Part shown: positions 59,824-64,000 of the stretch, piece after piece | How positions within the stretch are numbered: the stretch's first letter is position 1 | Layout of the letters: every line of letters starts with the position of its first letter | Assembly: GCA_963965975.1 (NCBI GenBank) | Contig: OZ014425.1 | Coordinates: 3,361,501 to 3,425,500 of the forward strand | DNA: 64,000 nt | Direction of reading: 5' to 3' | From: Xestospongia bergquistia | Lineage: Eukaryota; Porifera; Demospongiae; Haplosclerida; Petrosiidae | Program-made: the position numbers and the translations under genes | The notes under the pieces: generated by a model | Told to the model about the DNA's origin: nothing | Database searches by the model: none | The model's input: only the letters and a program-made list of their open reading frames with translations

Positions 59824-62778
59824 ATGGCCACTTCTACTACAACTAAACTTAAGGACATCTTTGTCAGTTATGGACGTGAACCAGCCGTCATCCAGTTTGT
59901 TAAACAACTTAAACTAGATCTAGAAATGAATGGATTCACTCTGTGGCTTGATATTGAAGATATACGGTCAGGAACGGACTGGAGAGCGGAGATAGGGTCT
60001 GGACTTGACAATTCCAAGTAAGGTCATCTTATGGGTTATGTTCGTTGAGATTGCACTGTTGCATGTTATTTTTAGCTAATTTCTTGGCACAGCTCCTATC
60101 TATTGTGTATTTAACATGAATACTGTATTGGGAATTATAAATATTATATAATTACTCATGTAAAGCAAGCCAAATTAGTCGTTATAAAAAAATATATGTA
60201 AAATTGTTCAGTATCGATATCACATTAAAGTATTTGTATTCATTCCTGGCACTCTAGACAGAATCCTTCAGTTGAGATCCTAACATATGTAATATTATTT
60301 CATTTCTTTATATTTTCATCTCTACCATCTCTCTTACTATTACCTTAAGAGATGGTAAATGAGATAATAATTATATATTTTAACAAAAAATGAATGCCTA
60401 AATATAAGATGATGTTATTAGTCAGTTAGATATGATTGCTGTTCATTGAAGTCTACAAAGTTTGCCAAGTTTCATAGTAGTTCCAATGTGGTACTTTCAA
60501 CATGTTACTTATGCTAGCTCATCTAGTGAAGAAATGATCCACTTTCTATACTAATACTGTGTATATTTTGTTAGTTTTGCCTCTCTCTCTTTCATAATTT
60601 CTGTTGAGTTATGAGATAACCACCTTTTTCAACTTGTGCATTTTTAACATACTATGTTGTAATTAACCATTTCATGATTATTACATACATACATAATATA
60701 TAATGTGCAAATTGTGCATGTATGAGAGTTGACGTCATTACCTGAATGTGTATCATAAACTGAGATTGTCTCCCTCCATTCCTGTTTCTCTCATATTATT
60801 TTGCATATTATATGATAGTTATGTATCTTGCTATATGTGGACGTGTTGTCATGACTATAGTCAATATGAACTTTTCCATTTTCATTATTATGAAATATGG
60901 TTTCTTTTAGGACAAGCTACAACCACATAGTAACTATTATTGGTGTCTGTTGATGTTACGTAATGCCAAATGTCAACTATTATGTCATGCTCATAGGTAC
61001 AGATGCCAAACCTTTGTATTATTATATTTGTACAAAAGCATTATTTGTACATTAATTGATATCAGATATCTTTATCTATTCATAACTTATGTATGCACTC
61101 CTCATGTGTACTTTGAATCTATGAATTTGTTTAATTTTTGGGTGGTAATCTACAGTCTTTTTTATTTGAGGTTATATTACGTTTAGTGTACCGTAATACT
61201 TTACACTCAACATTAATGGGTGTGGTCCTATGATAACATCAAACATACAAAGTACTGTCTATTCCCTAGACACTGTGATGTAAGTAATGATATATTATCT
61301 CAGCTTTAAATGAGAGAACTTTGGACACATTTGATGATTTCATTTCATCTCAATTTGTCTTTTATTATACATTACTTTTGTATTGAAAATTCAGCCATTG
61401 TGAGCTTTACCTATCTACTGTTTCTTATACAATAGGTGTATCATTCCTATAATAACACAGAAATATTTAGGATCACGATATTGTGTAAGTGAGCTTTATA
61501 CAGCTGATGGAGATCAAAAGCACATTTTTCCAATTATGTTTGAAGATGTTGACTTCAATGTATCTGACACAGGTATATAACATGACATTAAGTGATATTG
61601 TTAATAGCTTTTCATTAATTCTAGCTAAGGGTGTCAAATTTGTTATTAGTAGTATAAATTGGACTATGTGTCGTCCAGGAGTAGATGATTATCCTTGCTC
61701 ACTGGAAAAACTGGTATCAAGTATGAGAGATCAAGGTATATTTTTGTAGATCTACTAGAACATTATTGTGCCTTTATAGGAATTGGTGTTCATCCTTTGG
61801 CTAAACAAGAAGTTGAAGAAGGTATTTCTTATCATCTAGTTATCTGTCATTCATTGATCACCTTTCTCATTAATAGGTGCACCATCTGAAGAGCTAAAAC
61901 AGCTCTCATTAGCCACACCCACTTCTAAAGGGCCACCTTTGAGACCCACATCTACTAAACCTATTAAAACTCTTCTTGATTTCAAAAACCCAAATGGTGT
62001 AGCAGTAACACATGATGGCAAGTTAATTGTGACTAATATGGGAACAAATGAAGTGTTTGTTTTTAATGAAAAGTATGAACGAATTGGAACCATAGGCGGT
62101 GAAGGACCAAATAAAGGACAGTTCTTTTGTCCCCAAGGGGTTGCAGTTGATCACAATAATCACGTCATCATTACAGCATATTCGTTACATTGTGTTCAAA
62201 AATTCACAGTTGATGGGCAGTTTTTACAGGCAGCAGGAACACCAGGAAATGAAAACTTTCAGTTTTCAGCTCCCAATGGAGTTGCTGTTGACAAAGATGG
62301 CAAAATATATGTGTGTGATTTAGGAAATGGGAGAGTACAGATTCTAAGTAACAATATGACATTTTTAGGGAATTTCAGCATTGCTGACCAAGAATATGGT
62401 TCTGGACGACTAAACAATCCATCAGGAATAGCTGTTAATAGTGATGGCAATATTTTTGTTGCAGATATGGGTAATAATTGTATCCAGGTATTTAATCCTG
62501 AGGGCCAATTTCTCTCACGAATTGGTAAACAAGGTCATCTAGCAGGATGTATTACTTCTCCAATGGCTCTGGCAATAGACTCAGATGATTTGATCTATGT
62601 GGCTGAAGGTTCTTGTCGCATTTCAACTTTTACTAAGCATGGTATTTTTGTACGTTGTTTTGGCAGTTACGGTGCTGAGCTTGGCAAATTTACAACGCCT
62701 CGAGGAATTTGTTTTGATCAAGAGGAGAAGCTGTATGTTTGTGAATGGCAAAATAATCGTGTTCAAATTTTCAAATAG
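59824..62778 (+). CDS. TIR domain fused to a six-bladed NHL propeller
   Basis: Five exons (59824-60017, 61436-61572, 61625-61735, 61780-61821, 61877-62778) total 1386 bases, giving 461 aa. Residues about 10-145 form a TIR domain: KDIFVSYGRE, FTLWLDIEDIRSGTDWRAEI, CIIPIITQKYLGSRYCVSEL, and KHIFPIMFEDVDF, with a later SINWTM. The Glu of WRAEI lies where NAD-cleaving TIR domains carry their catalytic Glu (SARM1-like and bacterial TIRs), so enzymatic activity is plausible but unproved. After a Pro/Thr linker, residues about 183-461 are six NHL repeats, each built as PxGVAVDxDGxIYVxDxxNxRVQxF (for example NPSGIAVNSDGNIFVADMGN). Six blades make a complete propeller. No RING, B-box, death domain or transmembrane segment is present, so this is not a TRIM protein or Toll receptor. 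A cytosolic sensor or signalling role is likely from the parts. The first intron is 1.4 kb. Confidence 0.9.
60018..61435 (+). other. First intron of the TIR-NHL gene
   Basis: 1.42 kb, AT-rich. The frames at 60748-60930 and 60950-61186 carry no recognisable motifs and no linked exons. Confidence 0.5.
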
Positions 62779-63087
62779 ATTCCAATTATATATATACAAT
62801 TTTTAAAAATTTTATTTCTTTGAAAATAAAAATACACAATGATAAGTCAATTATTGTTATATTAGACAATAAGAAAAGTGAAGACATTAAACCAGTGATA
62901 ATAACAGGGTCTCCAAAATATATACCCCACTACATTCAATATTTAAAAATAATTGTGTTGATAATATGTTGCTATACAACACAGTATCAAATACTACAAA
63001 ACAAAAAACAAGTTTATCAAACTCAAACACACACACACACATATTATGCTACAGTAATATAATACAATCAGAGTCAACCATGCCCAC
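62779..63087. other. Convergent intergenic region with an (AC)n run
   Basis: 309 bases between the stops of the TIR-NHL gene and the PH-domain gene, with a short (AC)n tract near 63030. It holds both 3' UTRs. Confidence 0.5.
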
Positions 63088-63875
63088 TCACACCGACTCT
63101 GTCAATTCATTTGAGCTGCTATCACCATCCACTCTTAAACTATGACAACGAGTACGATCAGCTTCTGGGGTTGTAGTTAAATTATTAGCTGAATTGGACT
63201 CCACCAGATCATGAAGACTATGAGATCGAACACGTTTAGTAGGAGATAACAAGGTCATATTCTCTGAATTAATAGCAATATCTGCAACTTCCAGGCGTGA
63301 TGCCTTTTCAATGACATCTACCCATCTATAAACAGATATAATAGTACTCTTAGTGGTAAAGAAACAAGTCTACAAAACAATATCTGACATCATAATAGAC
63401 ATCTGATAGTTTACAATAGTTGTTATTGTAAGGAAAGAGGGTACATGACCTTGACTGATAACTGTTTTGGTTTGTTTAACATTGTGAATAGGTTGGTATG
63501 TTTGTTATCTAATACAAGACCCAATACTTACATATCAAACTCTTCCATACTGTCTGTTTTAAAACTGAGGTTAAGTTTTTTCTTTTTAGCTTGATGATGA
63601 ATTAGGTTGACTGTCATGGCTACCTTATCTGTTGTGACACGATATCCCGGTAAAGGAACAGTTTCAATAGCCCGTATATCCTAGAAAAACAAATAGATGC
63701 AATCAACAAGGGTCATCCCTAGAGCACAATAGTAGCTAATTACCTCATGAGCTTTGAATTTGTAGAGAGCTAAATCATTCTTGATAACATACCAACATCT
63801 GTTCCACTTTTTACCATCTTGTTCATGTACATATCCCTCCATAATAACATCTTTCTCTCTTTCATTAGGATCAAG
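63088..63875 (-). CDS. PH-domain protein, 3' part
   Basis: The last three exons of a gene that continues off the right edge: 63744-63875, 63532-63680 and 63088-63325 (stop TGA at 63088-63090). They encode a pleckstrin-homology domain: DVIMEGYVHEQDGKKWNRCW, YVIKNDLALYKFKAHEDIRA, VPLPGYRVTTDKVAMTVNLI, then SFKTDSMEEFDMWVDVIEKA, where the invariant PH Trp lies in the C-terminal helix (MWVDVI). A 75-residue tail with Ser-rich, possibly phosphorylated motifs (RVRSHSLHDL, RTRCHSLRVD) ends the protein. The HEDIRA...PLPGY pattern resembles the C-terminal PH of FGD/FARP-type Rho GEFs, but no GEF domain is in view, so that is only a suggestion. The tail's repeated RxRxHSL motif fits basophilic-kinase or 14-3-3 sites. 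Confidence 0.75.
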
Positions 63876-64000
63876 CTAAAAAGAATAATAATATAATATA
63901 ATTTTAGTTTAGCTAATAGTACATTATGTATTTCATAGAATGTGGAATATATATTATGTATCTATTACATTGGACACGACTCTTTCATTATACGCTCTTT

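Noticed and set aside
1..64000. CRISPR arrays, operons, insertion sequences and intact retrotransposons
   Set aside because: None is present: genes have spliceosomal introns, repeats are simple or non-coding, and no transposase or reverse transcriptase motif was seen on either strand.

Overview
The window is animal nuclear DNA. It is AT-rich and compact: short exons separated by many introns of about 45-100 bases with GT..AG ends, small intergenic gaps, no operons and no bacterial signals. The gene content (sentrin-type deneddylase, ataxin-7/SAGA subunit, Tim17, RAD18-like ligase, TTLL3-type glycylase, 10-formyltetrahydrofolate dehydrogenase, flagellar-type creatine kinase, synaptophysin-family proteins, TIR and NHL modules, astacins) is metazoan. 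The density, the short introns, the flagellar-type kinase and the mixed TIR/NHL and astacin architectures suggest a sponge, probably a demosponge; that placement is inference. All gene models were built by hand from splice sites and reading phase. In every complete model where all exon borders were placed, the summed exon length is a multiple of three.

Layout. 8-1773 (+): 3' part of a Ras-family GEF. 1899-4048 (-): single-pass receptor with FN3 and EGF-like modules. 4502-8008 (-): ataxin-7 family protein. 8337-9400 (+): SENP8-like NEDD8 protease. 9683-14467 (-) and 15754-17697 (+): two head-to-head astacin proteases sharing a Cys-rich C-terminal domain. 17698-20824: gene-poor. 20825-24685 (-): TIMM17. 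24793-27160 (+): RAD18-like E3 ligase. 27209-28871 (-): tandem pair of small secreted-protein genes, one frameshifted. 28964-32837 (-): TTLL3/8-type glycylase. 33106-37051 (+): mitochondrial-type ALDH1L. 37614-42364 (-): four-domain, N-terminally MGC-tagged creatine kinase. 42543-42614 (+): tRNA-Ala(TGC). 42794-47075 (-): second ALDH1L copy without a presequence. 47317-48574 (-) and 48702-51594 (+): head-to-head synaptophysin-family genes. 51793-55370 (-): HEMK1-like methyltransferase. 55801-58044 (-): CAMK/AMPK-related kinase. 59824-62778 (+): TIR-NHL fusion. 63088-63875 (-): 3' part of a PH-domain gene.

The most notable items are the TIR domain fused to a six-bladed NHL propeller; the creatine kinase with four (not three) catalytic units in one 4.4-kb exon; and the large inverted duplication of ALDH1L that brackets this kinase, with patches of near identity in exons and introns but different N-termini that predict mitochondrial and cytosolic forms. 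Two genes (glycylase, creatine kinase) fit flagellar/ciliary work, and two (both ALDH1L copies) one-carbon metabolism. Many neighbours are divergent with 100-330 bases between start codons, so shared promoters are likely.
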